A stretch of 64,000 nucleotides of DNA from Candidatus Freyarchaeota archaeon (GTDB lineage: Archaea > Asgardarchaeota > Jordiarchaeia > Jordiarchaeales > Jordiarchaeaceae): contig JAUQZE010000003.1 of the NCBI GenBank assembly GCA_030587365.1, positions 248,001 to 312,000 on the forward strand, read 5' to 3'. Position numbers and translations under genes: made by a program. Shown here in pieces: positions 1 to 8,471 of this stretch (the stretch's first letter is position 1; every line of letters starts with the position of its first letter). The notes beneath the pieces are model-generated. The model searched no databases. It was not told the DNA's origin and saw only the letters and a list, made by a program, of their open reading frames with translations.

Positions 1-1131
1 AAAACATCCGCCGAGATACGAGATCTGCTGAACTATTATGATCCATTGTATGTTGCTTTCTATGGGGATGGTGATGATGGTGAAGCGGGATGTTACTTCG
101 TTTCTGACCCCATTGGCAGCTCTGGTGATCCAGCACTTGTAGCAACTGATTTCTACTACGGCGAGCGAAACCAGTGTCAGCCAAATGAAACTTTGAGCTG
201 GTTTTCCGTGGACTCGTACGTAGGCAGGCCCATAGCCACAAACGACTACTACTCACAATTATATGTTGATTTAGTGGCAGCCTACGAGAATGGCAGCCTA
301 ACAAGTTATAACTATACGAAAAGGTGTGCGCTCTTCTCATATGGTTTTGGACTTGGAGATGCTACATGGAACATATATAATATTGTAGTTGCCATAGGTG
401 CAACCTACCATCCAGTATATACAAGGGACAGCGGCACTTTCACAGACAGCAGAGTTCTTTGGGAATTGGACTACGGTATTCAGATAGCATACTTCAATAC
501 ACACGGTTCCTACGAAAGTATTTCTATGGGTGATGGAGGGTATCTTACAGATAATGATCTCCAAGGACGCGACTTTAGCAGTCAACCGCCTTTCATCTAT
601 GTGGATGCTTGCTTAACTGCTAGGTTCGCCGGTGAAAGGGAGGAGAGTACGTGTATAGCGACACAGTTCATGAATTATGGCATTTTGGGATATCTCGGAT
701 CCACAATGCTTGCCTATGTTGGAGATTTCGACAGATTTGACCAGCACTTCTTTGGATACTTTGGCACTAATGAGTCTCTCGGGGTCGGATTAATAACCGG
801 ATCGGCTTTAGAGGATTTCTACTGGAGCGCGGTTTACGATTACGGGGGTTTTGACAAGTATGAGCAGATGACTATTCTTGAGGTCATGTTGGTTGGAGAC
901 CCGAAGCTCGAAATGCAGTTTTACGGTGTGCTGCAGCCGTCTCAACTGCCCTCTTTGCTACCGTTCACTTTGGCAATGCTAGCACAGAGTGCTGCTGGAA
1001 CTAGCCTAGGAACTAGAATAGTTCAAATCTTCGGAGTAATAGTCTTGATAGGAATTTCAATGGTTGCAGTAATGGGAACCGGCAAATACGCTGAACCAGC
1101 CGATTGGTACACCCCTTGGACTAATTTTTAA
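1..1131 (+). CDS. C25 (gingipain-like) cysteine peptidase, membrane-anchored, 3' part
   Basis: The reading frame is open to the left window edge, so the N terminus is missing. The visible 376 residues resemble the catalytic part of clan CD, family C25 peptidases. There is a His in an N-T-H-G-S context (codon 502-504) and, about 35 residues on, a Cys in V-D-A-C-L (codon 610-612). This is the His-Cys dyad spacing of that family, each following a hydrophobic strand. Close to the C terminus lies one hydrophobic segment of about 20 residues (codons near 1021-1080) and a short polar end, so the enzyme is probably exported and held in the membrane with its catalytic domain outside. The frame ends with TAA. 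No gene in the same direction follows closely. Substrate is unknown; loss of activity cannot be excluded. Confidence 0.7.
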   Translation, partial: KTSAEIRDLLNYYDPLYVAFYGDGDDGEAGCYFVSDPIGSSGDPALVATDFYYGERNQCQPNETLSWFSVDSYVGRPIATNDYYSQLYVDLVAAYENGSLTSYNYTKRCALFSYGFGLGDATWNIYNIVVAIGATYHPVYTRDSGTFTDSRVLWELDYGIQIAYFNTHGSYESISMGDGGYLTDNDLQGRDFSSQPPFIYVDACLTARFAGEREESTCIATQFMNYGILGYLGSTMLAYVGDFDRFDQHFFGYFGTNESLGVGLITGSALEDFYWSAVYDYGGFDKYEQMTILEVMLVGDPKLEMQFYGVLQPSQLPSLLPFTLAMLAQSAAGTSLGTRIVQIFGVIVLIGISMVAVMGTGKYAEPADWYTPWTNF

Positions 1132-1601
1132 CTACCAAGAGCCTCATAGCGTTTAGGAAGTTTAACGGTGAAGCACTTGAAGTAAAATCTCCTTTATTAC
1201 TTCTTTTTTCCGCAATTGAATCTAAAACCCTCTAACAGCGAAAATTATTCAAAAGCGGGTATTAAATAGATATAGGCTGGTATAGCAGGTCCTCTTTGTT
1301 GCGAATGTCATTGTTAGCATCTCTGGACGCCATGAGGGGATGCAGAAGAGACTAACGGAATAAACCACGTGAATCAAAATATACGAAGGATTCTTAGCCT
1401 TGTGTTCCCAACAGGTAACATCGGCGGATAAGGGTGAGATTCTGAATTCGAAACTCTAAGGCACACGGATCGAACCTAACCAATGTATACTACTCTCTTT
1501 ATGATAAAAATGTATATAATTATCAACAATAAAGAGTTATTTATAACATACATTTTCGAAAATAAAATCTTTTTATCCATAGCTTATGTGGAGGAAAAAC
1601 T
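1132..1601. other. Intergenic region, no gene seen
   Basis: No convincing open frame on either strand. Its right end carries the promoter region of the alcohol dehydrogenase gene. A GGTTCGATCC-like tRNA T-loop match lies on the minus strand at 1467-1476 but has no T-stem and no partner arms. Confidence 0.6.
1507..1556 (+). promoter_or_regulatory. Candidate promoter with flanking inverted repeat
   Basis: A perfect 9-bp inverted repeat, AAAATGTAT (1507-1515) and ATACATTTT (1548-1556), encloses a TATA-like TTATTTATAA at 1537-1546. It lies upstream of the GGAGG site (1590-1594) of the alcohol dehydrogenase gene. The arrangement would suit an operator around a promoter, but the region is AT-rich and the repeat could be chance. 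Confidence 0.35.
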
Positions 1602-2756
1602 ATGTCATTACCTATTAAAATACCAGTTATTTATCACGGTGTAGGAGCATTAGATCAGTTAAAAAATTTCAAAGAAAATAGAATTTTGATAGTAACCGAC
1701 AAGACAATTAGTAAATTGTACGGTGCTCAACTTTTGAGTTATTTTGAGAAAAAGGAAGTTAAAATTTTTGATGAAGTTGAACCTGATCCAAAAGATACCG
1801 CGGTGATTAAAGGCGGAGATGTTGCTCGCAAATTTAAGCCCGAATTGATCATCGGAATCGGCGGCGGGTCGGCGATGGATGCCGCAAAAGCGGCTTATTT
1901 CCTTTACGGGCAACAATCTCTGAAATTATACGACATGAATGTAATGATTGAGTATAATTTGAAGGAAAAATCCAAATTGGTTTTGATACCAACTACCAGT
2001 GGAACTGGGTCTGAACATACTCCGGGATTAGTGGTTACGAATACGCAAACGGGACAGAAGGTCTCGCTAGCTTCATTTGAGCTGATTCCTTCGGCTGTGA
2101 TTCTGGATCCCACATTGGCATTAAGAATGCCGCAAAAGCTTACTGTTGCGACCGGGCTTGATGCTTTGACGCAGGCGATTGAGAGTGCTACTAGTAAAAT
2201 GGTTAGTGATTTCACTCAAGCCTTAAATCTGTATGCAATTAAAACTCTCTTCGAATATTTACCGAAAGCCGCTGGAGAGGATGCCGGTGATATTAAAGTT
2301 CGCGCAAAAGTTCATAATGCCGCGTCAATGGCTGGGATAGCTTTCGGGAATTCAGGTCTGGGCCTCGCCCATTCCTGCGGACATGCGCTCGGTGGAGCTT
2401 TCCACATTCCACACGGGATTACCGTTGGTGTAATGTTACCATATGTCATTGAATTCAATAAACCCGAGTGTAAGGATAAATACGTTGAAATTCTCGAGTG
2501 CCTAAACATTACTGGCGTAAAAGATCCTACGGCAAAATTATCCTCTATGGTCAAAGACATACTAAAAAAACTGAAGACTCCATTAAGCATAAAAGAACTC
2601 AGCGTATCCGAAAATGATTGGAAACAGAATTTTGAAAAACTAGTGAATTGGACCAAGGGCGACATAATTACAATGATAAATCCAAGGATGGCAAGCGAAG
2701 AACATATTAAAAAAATCTTCCAATACGCATATGAGGGAAGAGTTATAGATTTTTAA
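1602..2756 (+). CDS. Iron-containing alcohol dehydrogenase family protein
   Basis: The 384-residue length and motifs fit group III (Fe-dependent) alcohol dehydrogenases, NAD(P)H-linked cytosolic oxidoreductases acting on alcohols and aldehydes. The dinucleotide-binding GGGS lies at residues 87-90, and PTTSGTGSE at 130-138 is the family signature. Metal ligands expected from the family are Asp187, His257 (L-A-H-S-C) and His271 (I-P-H-G). The fourth position, four residues after the Asp, is Gln191 instead of the usual His (T-G-L-D-A-L-T-Q), so the metal site may differ. The start is an ATG seven bases after GGAGG. The next gene, an amidohydrolase, follows after 114 bases and may be read independently. 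The substrate cannot be read from the sequence. Confidence 0.85.
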   Translation: MSLPIKIPVIYHGVGALDQLKNFKENRILIVTDKTISKLYGAQLLSYFEKKEVKIFDEVEPDPKDTAVIKGGDVARKFKPELIIGIGGGSAMDAAKAAYFLYGQQSLKLYDMNVMIEYNLKEKSKLVLIPTTSGTGSEHTPGLVVTNTQTGQKVSLASFELIPSAVILDPTLALRMPQKLTVATGLDALTQAIESATSKMVSDFTQALNLYAIKTLFEYLPKAAGEDAGDIKVRAKVHNAASMAGIAFGNSGLGLAHSCGHALGGAFHIPHGITVGVMLPYVIEFNKPECKDKYVEILECLNITGVKDPTAKLSSMVKDILKKLKTPLSIKELSVSENDWKQNFEKLVNWTKGDIITMINPRMASEEHIKKIFQYAYEGRVIDF

Positions 2757-2870
2757 AAATCATGTTCTCTTATATTCTTTTTTTAATTCGAAACCCTAAT
2801 GGAACAAAAAAAGCTTTAAATATTAATTTGAAAAAAAATACTTAACATTTATTTTTGGAGGTATTATGAT

Positions 2871-3809
2871 TTGATTATTGATGCACACTCTCACATTGTA
2901 GATAAAGAGTGGTATCCTATGACTTGGTGGAACGAGTTAGCCAAAGTCTATGTTAAACCCGTAAAAAAGCTACTCGGTATGGACATGACGCCTCAGCAAA
3001 TAATTGATCAGCTTCTCCCCAACTTTTTCGACCCCACCGGTGAGAAACTGATTGCTCAGATGAAAAACGCCGGAATCGACGTAACCGTGGCCTGTGTACA
3101 GGACTATGGACTTGCTTTGGGTGATCCCAAAGTCTCCATCGAAGAGCAGAACCAGATTTTTGCCAGTATCCAGAAGAAGTACCCCAAAAAAATCCTAGCT
3201 TTTGCGAGCGTGGACCCAAGAAGACCCTACGCAGACAAGCTCATCAGGAGATGTTTCGAGGAATGGAAAATGAGCGGCTTGAAGCTCCACCCATCCACCG
3301 GATTCTACCCCAACAGCAAGGAAGTCTACAAACTTTTGGACATTGCAAAAGAGTTTAAGAAACCGGTTCTATTCCACACTGGACAAATAGTCCAACCCCT
3401 GAGGTCCAAGTACTGCGACCCCATGTTTCTCGACGATGTTTGCCTAGACTACCCCGACCTCTGGATACAAGCCGCACACATGGGATTCGGCTGGCGCTAC
3501 GAATTATATCATATGGGCTCGTGTAAAGTCAATCTGACAGTAGACTTCTCGGGATGGCAGCTAATAGCCAAAAATAATTATCATGAGTTCTGCGCTTCGC
3601 TTCGCGAATGCCTCGACGAGTTCTCGGAAGAAAGAGTCCTGTGGGGAACAGACGGACCTTATTTGGAAGCCGCAATGGCCGGCAAAGACTTCATTCAACT
3701 AGTAAAGGACCTACCCACTAAAGCCACAGAAGAGGGAATCAAATTCACCCAAGAAGAAGTTGACCTCATGCTCGGAGTCAACGCACAGAGAATATTGGGA
3801 ATAAAATAA
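2871..3809 (+). CDS. Amidohydrolase family 2 (metal-dependent hydrolase/decarboxylase)
   Basis: A 312-residue TIM-barrel metal-dependent hydrolase of the Amidohydro_2 type, a family that includes ACMSD-like and other aromatic acid decarboxylases. The N-terminal D-A-H-S-H supplies the HxH metal ligands (His6, His8). Further barrel-strand motifs are L-K-L-H-P, L-F-H-T-G, A-A-H-M-G and W-G-T-D-G near the C terminus, where the Asp is the expected catalytic residue. The start is TTG nine bases after GGAGG (2857-2861); the ATG at 2866 ends at once and is not used. A GC-rich hairpin downstream probably ends the transcript. Hydrolase and decarboxylase cannot be told apart here. Confidence 0.8.
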   Translation: MIIDAHSHIVDKEWYPMTWWNELAKVYVKPVKKLLGMDMTPQQIIDQLLPNFFDPTGEKLIAQMKNAGIDVTVACVQDYGLALGDPKVSIEEQNQIFASIQKKYPKKILAFASVDPRRPYADKLIRRCFEEWKMSGLKLHPSTGFYPNSKEVYKLLDIAKEFKKPVLFHTGQIVQPLRSKYCDPMFLDDVCLDYPDLWIQAAHMGFGWRYELYHMGSCKVNLTVDFSGWQLIAKNNYHEFCASLRECLDEFSEERVLWGTDGPYLEAAMAGKDFIQLVKDLPTKATEEGIKFTQEEVDLMLGVNAQRILGIK

Positions 3810-3826
3810 AGTAAAAATTCTGATTT

Positions 3827-3870
3827 GGGGCGGGGTTAAAACACGCCCCGAGTATCCTTTCTTTTATTTT
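3827..3870. terminator. Hairpin with T-rich tail between converging genes
   Basis: GGGGCG (3827-3832) pairs with CGCCCC (3844-3849) across an 11-base loop, followed by a T-rich run on the plus strand. It sits between two converging genes and may serve both. Confidence 0.55.
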
Positions 3871-3939
3871 GTTTATCGAAGAACAAAAATATTATGTGCT
3901 ATTGTATTTTTAATCCGCCGCTTTTCAAATTGTTACCAT

Positions 3940-4512
3940 TTACTGCTTTTTTTGTGAGAAACCGTACTCTCCTAAGGATTCTCCGAGACCATAGTATTCT
4001 CTTGAGATAGGATTCCAAGTTATAGCTTTGAGTTTTCCGAAATTGATATTCGTGGGGGAGTCCATTACATCCGCGTCTGCATTAATGTTTACGATTTCCC
4101 CGATGAATAGGTCATGAGCCCCCAGCTTGATTATGTCTTTGACCTTGCACTCTAGGTTCACTGGGCATTCCTTGATTAGCGGTGGTTTCACCTTTTTTGC
4201 TTTCACTGGTGTGAGTTTGGTTTCTTTGAACTTGTCCACCTTTTTTCCGGTTACCATGCCGCAGTAATCTGTTTCTTTCACTATGTCGGCGGTGGGTATA
4301 TTGACAACGTACTCCTTGGTCTTGATTATCAACTCGTGGGAATAACGTGAGGGTCTTATGGAAATCCCTATCTGGGGAGGCTCTGAACACAGCACTCCTG
4401 CCCACGCCAGAGTACAAACATTAGGCTTCCCTTTCTCATCAACCGAAGTAGCCAAAACCACAGGGGTCGGGTATAAGGCAATAGCCGGTTTCAACTCTTT
4501 CTTAGACGACAA
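3940..4512 (-). CDS. Flavin reductase-like (FMN-binding split barrel) protein
   Basis: About 190 residues resembling flavin reductase/FMN-binding split-barrel proteins: a start region K-P-A-I-A-L-Y-P-T-P-V-V, then A-T-S-V-D-E-K-G-K-P-N, and S-I-R-P-S-R-Y-S-H in the flavin-contact region, followed by V-V-N-I-P. I place the start at the TTG at 4512, because GAGAGGTG lies seven bases upstream and the protein family begins here. The frame continues upstream without a stop, but those residues are a radical-SAM relic and not part of this protein. Likely a cytosolic flavin-dependent reductase; electron partner and substrate unknown. Confidence 0.75.
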   Translation of the reverse strand: MSSKKELKPAIALYPTPVVLATSVDEKGKPNVCTLAWAGVLCSEPPQIGISIRPSRYSHELIIKTKEYVVNIPTADIVKETDYCGMVTGKKVDKFKETKLTPVKAKKVKPPLIKECPVNLECKVKDIIKLGAHDLFIGEIVNINADADVMDSPTNINFGKLKAITWNPISREYYGLGESLGEYGFSQKKQ

Positions 4513-4574
4513 GAAAATACACCTCTCAAAAACATTTAAGATTGAATACAACTCGACAATGTTAAATTTAACTT

Positions 4575-4831
4575 TTGTCTTATTTTTGCTGTGTACTTCG
4601 CTTCTCTCCACTCCTCCCAAACCCAGAATCACATATTCGCTGAGATGAATTCCGGACTCAACCACCATTCTTCCAGCTTTAATCATTTCCTCCGCAGTTG
4701 CACCCTTGTTTATGAATTTCAAAAGCCAGTCATCCCCGGTTTCAAAGCCCAAGTGGAGCCTGGTGAGACCAGCCTCATGCAGTCTCTTCAATTCTTCAAC
4801 GGTTTTCGTATGGATAATGGTTTTACTTGTT
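4575..4831 (-). pseudogene. Radical SAM protein relic
   Basis: In the same frame as the flavin reductase and just upstream of it is a fragment typical of the barrel of Elp3/HemN-like radical SAM proteins: R-L-H-L-G-F-E-T-G-D-D, then a helix with I-N-K-G-A-T-A-E-E-M, and Y-V-I-L-G-L-G-G. There is no CxxxCxxC cluster, an in-frame TGA lies immediately upstream (4832-4834), and similarity fades at the downstream end. It is a remnant, not a fusion domain. Confidence 0.6.
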
Positions 4832-5036
4832 CAGGTGGGAAAAGAGCTAGGATCGGTTTTGGAATCGTGTTATCATATTCGTATTCGGTTTTGTTTAGTT
4901 TTATTGTGATAACTTCCATTTTGAGTTGTTCTATCGGGGCTTGAAGTCTTGGTAACTTAGAAAACCTAAGAATAGAAGTACGCCAATGGGGCTGGAAAAC
5001 AAATGCTATAGGGCATGAGATAAACTAATAGTTTAT

Positions 5037-6167
5037 TTATAAAAAGTAAAAATTGATAATTATGATTATTAAAGGTAGTAAACCCAAAGTTAACATCATA
5101 CCTGAAGTTAATTGCTTAACCTCGATATAATTCATGATTATACTTAAGAGTGCTGCCATAAAAATCCAAATCATTGACACTATAATTGAAACAAAGGTTT
5201 CCGATAAAAATGGGGGACGAAAAGCCAAAAATAAACCACTAATATACAAACTCCCAGAAGAAATAAGTGTTAGGTTTAACGGTAATTTTTTAAATTTTTC
5301 AGCGAGAATAGGAATAACTTTTAATCCGGGATATTCAAGCAGTGCGCTTATTACAGAAAGCATATCAAAAGTTACCGGAATTAATGCAAAAATGAGAGGG
5401 AAATTAAAAACTGTTGCTACTATTGTGGTAATAATACCTGCGAAACCTGTATTCACAGAAAGGCCTAGAAGCACCGTTCTTTCCCCTACACGCGCTTGGT
5501 GAGTCTTCTCACCTATACCTTTATATTCAACTTTTAAAATCGAATATGAATAATCGACTTCGATTTCATCTTTACCGTTTTTCTTTATGTGATATCTTAC
5601 GGTACCTAATCCAATAATAAACCAAATAATGAAGATAAGGACGGTTAAATACGAGGCATAAAGTGTATAGGTCGTCCCAGATACGAGTACTAGAAAAAGC
5701 CCAATTGAGAATCCGCACAATAAGGATAGAATTAAGTATGCGGCATTTAATTTTTCTCCCTCACCAGTTTTATCAGTTCCATAAGATAAAAATTTTCTTT
5801 GAAACCTGTAAGCATTCGTCAAAACAAATTTTACTATGTTCAAAGATATCAATCTTAAATGAAGCCACCTATTTGATTTTTCTATTTCTTCTTCATTTTG
5901 CGGTATACTAGTAGACAATGTATTTCTTTTCATAATCGTGAATATTAACAACATAAAAATATGAACTAAAAGGGATAGAGCCATATTAACCCATAAATAT
6001 TCTATATTCGACAAATAAAAAGTTAAAATAACCTTCTGGTTTAGATTGATCAAAAATATAGAGCTGAAGGCTATGGCGGAAATCAAGACTATAAACAGTA
6101 TGATTTTTTTTATGTAATTAACGTCCATTCTTGTTGAGAAAGATGTTTTTCCATTATTTTTACCCAT
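5037..6167 (-). CDS. Multi-pass membrane protein of unknown function
   Basis: A 376-residue protein with about nine hydrophobic segments: two near the N terminus, two around residues 140-190, and four to five in the last 150 residues. A hydrophilic stretch of some 50 residues between segments 2 and 3 and another near residues 190-220 are probably cytoplasmic loops. I do not recognise the family. Upstream of the ATG lies TTTAAATATA (about 6189-6200), a distance that would give a nearly leaderless transcript. No neighbour in the same direction is close. Confidence 0.6.
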   Translation of the reverse strand: MGKNNGKTSFSTRMDVNYIKKIILFIVLISAIAFSSIFLINLNQKVILTFYLSNIEYLWVNMALSLLVHIFMLLIFTIMKRNTLSTSIPQNEEEIEKSNRWLHLRLISLNIVKFVLTNAYRFQRKFLSYGTDKTGEGEKLNAAYLILSLLCGFSIGLFLVLVSGTTYTLYASYLTVLIFIIWFIIGLGTVRYHIKKNGKDEIEVDYSYSILKVEYKGIGEKTHQARVGERTVLLGLSVNTGFAGIITTIVATVFNFPLIFALIPVTFDMLSVISALLEYPGLKVIPILAEKFKKLPLNLTLISSGSLYISGLFLAFRPPFLSETFVSIIVSMIWIFMAALLSIIMNYIEVKQLTSGMMLTLGLLPLIIIIINFYFL

Positions 6168-6624
6168 GTCTAAACCCGTCTAATACTATTATATTTAAAT
6201 TTAACTTTTTGCTTAACTACTGTGTGGCAAAATCAGTTAAATACCAATTTAAACTCAACCTTCAGTTAGAAGTTTTATTCTTATTTTCCTTTCTAATAAT
6301 TTATATAGCCGTAAAGAAAAAGCTAATCCACATAAGTACGAAGACTATTGTCGCGGCCGCTGTTAGCCAGTTCATTTGGAAAATTAATAAGGGGAATTAA
6401 TCAGAGTACCCAAAGCGTATAACCCAACATATATTCTTGCTAAAGCGATTATCAAGAATACAGTAACTTTTAGTACAGTAACAGTAGACAACAAAATCCC
6501 CTCTCAAAAATGTTTGAAATTGTTTCACAATCAATGGCTTTTATTCGTAATTCACTCAACGTGTATCCAAAATAGAAGCTGGTTCTATTGAATCTTATGG
6601 TGTTTTAGGCTTTTAACTTCTGGG
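6168..6624. other. Intergenic region, nothing convincing
   Basis: AT-rich. A hydrophobic open frame on the plus strand (6131-6400) overlaps the 5' end of the membrane protein gene, has no ribosome site and is probably spurious. Confidence 0.5.
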
Positions 6625-7362
6625 CTAATCTTCGAAATCTAATGATGCGTCCACATTTATGAGACGGCGGAAAGATTCTGGCATCTCCATTTTAGCCCTC
6701 CCAGCTGTGCAGTGTTCGATGCTTCGCATTACTCCGTGGAACCGGTGATACGGAATTGAGACCAGCAGGTCTTCTGGTTTATAGCCATGAATGTGTCGGC
6801 TGGTGTAATCCATCAGGCTGACGTTTAGCTCGCCGCTGACTAGGGGATAAGCTACCGCTTGGTGGCAAGTTGAACCTGCCATCTCGGTCTTTGGAGGGAT
6901 GCCGGTATCATAATTATCGAGCGTAACAAGTCGGCAGGCTTGCTCAGCGTTGCATATGAATAGCACTATATCTGGGCGGAAATCCGCCTCACCCATGGGT
7001 GACAGAATAACGTGGTCCGCCAGACCGAAGGGTGGTTCAGTGGTCAGGACTTGCGACCGGTGGAGTGCCGCTATGGAGCAGTAGAGCTTCTCTCCGTTGA
7101 CAAGAAATTCTTTGAAAGCTTTGGCAGCCTCTCCCTTCGGGCGTTCACCGAGACCCAGATGCCAGGTTCCTCCAGGACAGGTTAATGTTGAAGCGGTGAG
7201 GTCAACTACCTCGCCATCCCTGGCACGCAGGAATGCGTCACACACTCGACATTTTCTACCCTCCGATTTTGAAGGTGGCTTCATGGAATAAGTAATAGCT
7301 ACTGGGTTCCCTTTGAGCCCAAGAATCTCTCTTATTTGCTCTGCGTAATCTTTCCATTGCAT
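6625..7362 (-). CDS. DUF169 family protein
   Basis: 245 residues. The N-terminal L-K-G-N-P-V-A-I, the central F-R-P-D-I-V-L-F-I-C-N-A-E-Q-A-C-R-L and conserved Cys residues (C-R-V-C, C-P-G-G, Y-C-S) are typical of DUF169, a family of unknown biochemical function common in anaerobic archaea and bacteria. The start is an ATG behind GGAGG. The upstream gene on the same strand (two-TM protein) ends 29 bases before, so the two may be co-transcribed. Cysteines could bind metal or a cluster; this is inference. Confidence 0.75.
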   Translation of the reverse strand: MQWKDYAEQIREILGLKGNPVAITYSMKPPSKSEGRKCRVCDAFLRARDGEVVDLTASTLTCPGGTWHLGLGERPKGEAAKAFKEFLVNGEKLYCSIAALHRSQVLTTEPPFGLADHVILSPMGEADFRPDIVLFICNAEQACRLVTLDNYDTGIPPKTEMAGSTCHQAVAYPLVSGELNVSLMDYTSRHIHGYKPEDLLVSIPYHRFHGVMRSIEHCTAGRAKMEMPESFRRLINVDASLDFED

Positions 7363-7391
7363 ACTAATACCTCCTTTTTACCGTGTGTTTG

Positions 7392-8174
7392 TTAACGCGA
7401 TTCTTTTACCTGCTCTTTTTTAACCCTGCGACGACTTATAAGTTCAAGTGCCGCTCCTAAGGCTGTAGCTCCTCCGAAGATCATGAGGATATAGGAGATA
7501 CTAAGGATTGGGAGGTTCTGCGCTCCCCCAAGACTGTAGATTGCGAGGAGAAAGCCGCCTCCAACGTTAACGAAAAGCAAAGCGGACTCGTAATAAACAA
7601 ACGCCAAGTAACTGTCATTGTACATATGGAGTTGTGCCGAAGAGATAACTATATCTTTTTGACCGACCAGGAAATTGGCGAAACTGTGAATTTGTTGGTA
7701 GTAGTGGATGGTGAAGTTTACATCACTCGCGGAGTCGTTGTGGATTTGTAGTTCCCATATACCGAAGCCGCTGTAATCCGTTTTCCCTGCCACCGAGAAG
7801 TTAGCCTTGCTCACGTTGCTAACACTGAAAATAGGATTCTCTTCAGGAGGGATGCCGATAAGGTTTATGTAAAAGCTTAGGCTATCGTTTGCCTCAAAGT
7901 AGCCTACAAGGTAGGGGGTAACGCCATAGAGGGAGCCTATCGGATCATAAAGGCTGAAGTAACTTACGTTTTTAGTAAAATTAGGGGTGCCAGATGTGAG
8001 CGTACCCGTAACCGTCCTCCCTGTGGAGTAGGGTGGGTAGGGGAATAGCTTCACTTCTTTTCCTGGAGTGTATGTGAGTGTGAGGTAGGAACCGAGGAAG
8101 ACCGCCGATAAGCCGATTAAGAGGAGAATCAGGACCACTGCAACACTCTTCTTACTTGAGACCTTCTCCGTCAT
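7392..8174 (-). CDS. Membrane protein with extracellular beta-rich domain
   Basis: 260 residues with a hydrophobic segment at about 10-31 and another at about 203-245, probably one long or two membrane passes. The 170 residues between are rich in Asn, Ser, Thr, aromatic residues and N-x-S/T sequons, the look of an archaeal outward-facing domain. A basic tail (R-R-R-V-K-K) follows the last segment, consistent with a cytoplasmic C terminus. Upstream is GGAG at a spacing of about ten bases. No family recognised. Confidence 0.55.
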   Translation of the reverse strand: MTEKVSSKKSVAVVLILLLIGLSAVFLGSYLTLTYTPGKEVKLFPYPPYSTGRTVTGTLTSGTPNFTKNVSYFSLYDPIGSLYGVTPYLVGYFEANDSLSFYINLIGIPPEENPIFSVSNVSKANFSVAGKTDYSGFGIWELQIHNDSASDVNFTIHYYQQIHSFANFLVGQKDIVISSAQLHMYNDSYLAFVYYESALLFVNVGGGFLLAIYSLGGAQNLPILSISYILMIFGGATALGAALELISRRRVKKEQVKESR

Positions 8175-8471
8175 TATTTAATCTCTCCAGCAGACAGCCT
8201 TCCAATATTCTTTCACCCGAATTTCTAATATGTCTTATGTTTTTTGTAAAATTTGCCACCGCGTAAGCTAATGATGCATTCAGAAACCGAGTTAAATTTT
8301 TTATTTAAATAATAGTTGAGAATAACGGTATTTTTCAAGAGGCGTGTGGTTTGAGAGGTTAATTCAACAAACATTAAATAGCTTCAAAATGGTGTGACTT
8401 GATAAAGTAGAAAAAGGCAAGTATTATTTTTTTCGATTCTTTCCTACTATTCGAAACCATACCAGCCCTAC

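Noticed and set aside
1467..1476. GGTTCGATCC on the minus strand as a tRNA T-loop
   Set aside because: The flanking bases do not form a T-stem and no cloverleaf can be drawn.
6131..6400. 89-residue plus-strand frame
   Set aside because: Overlaps the start of the minus-strand membrane gene, lacks a ribosome site and has AT-driven composition.
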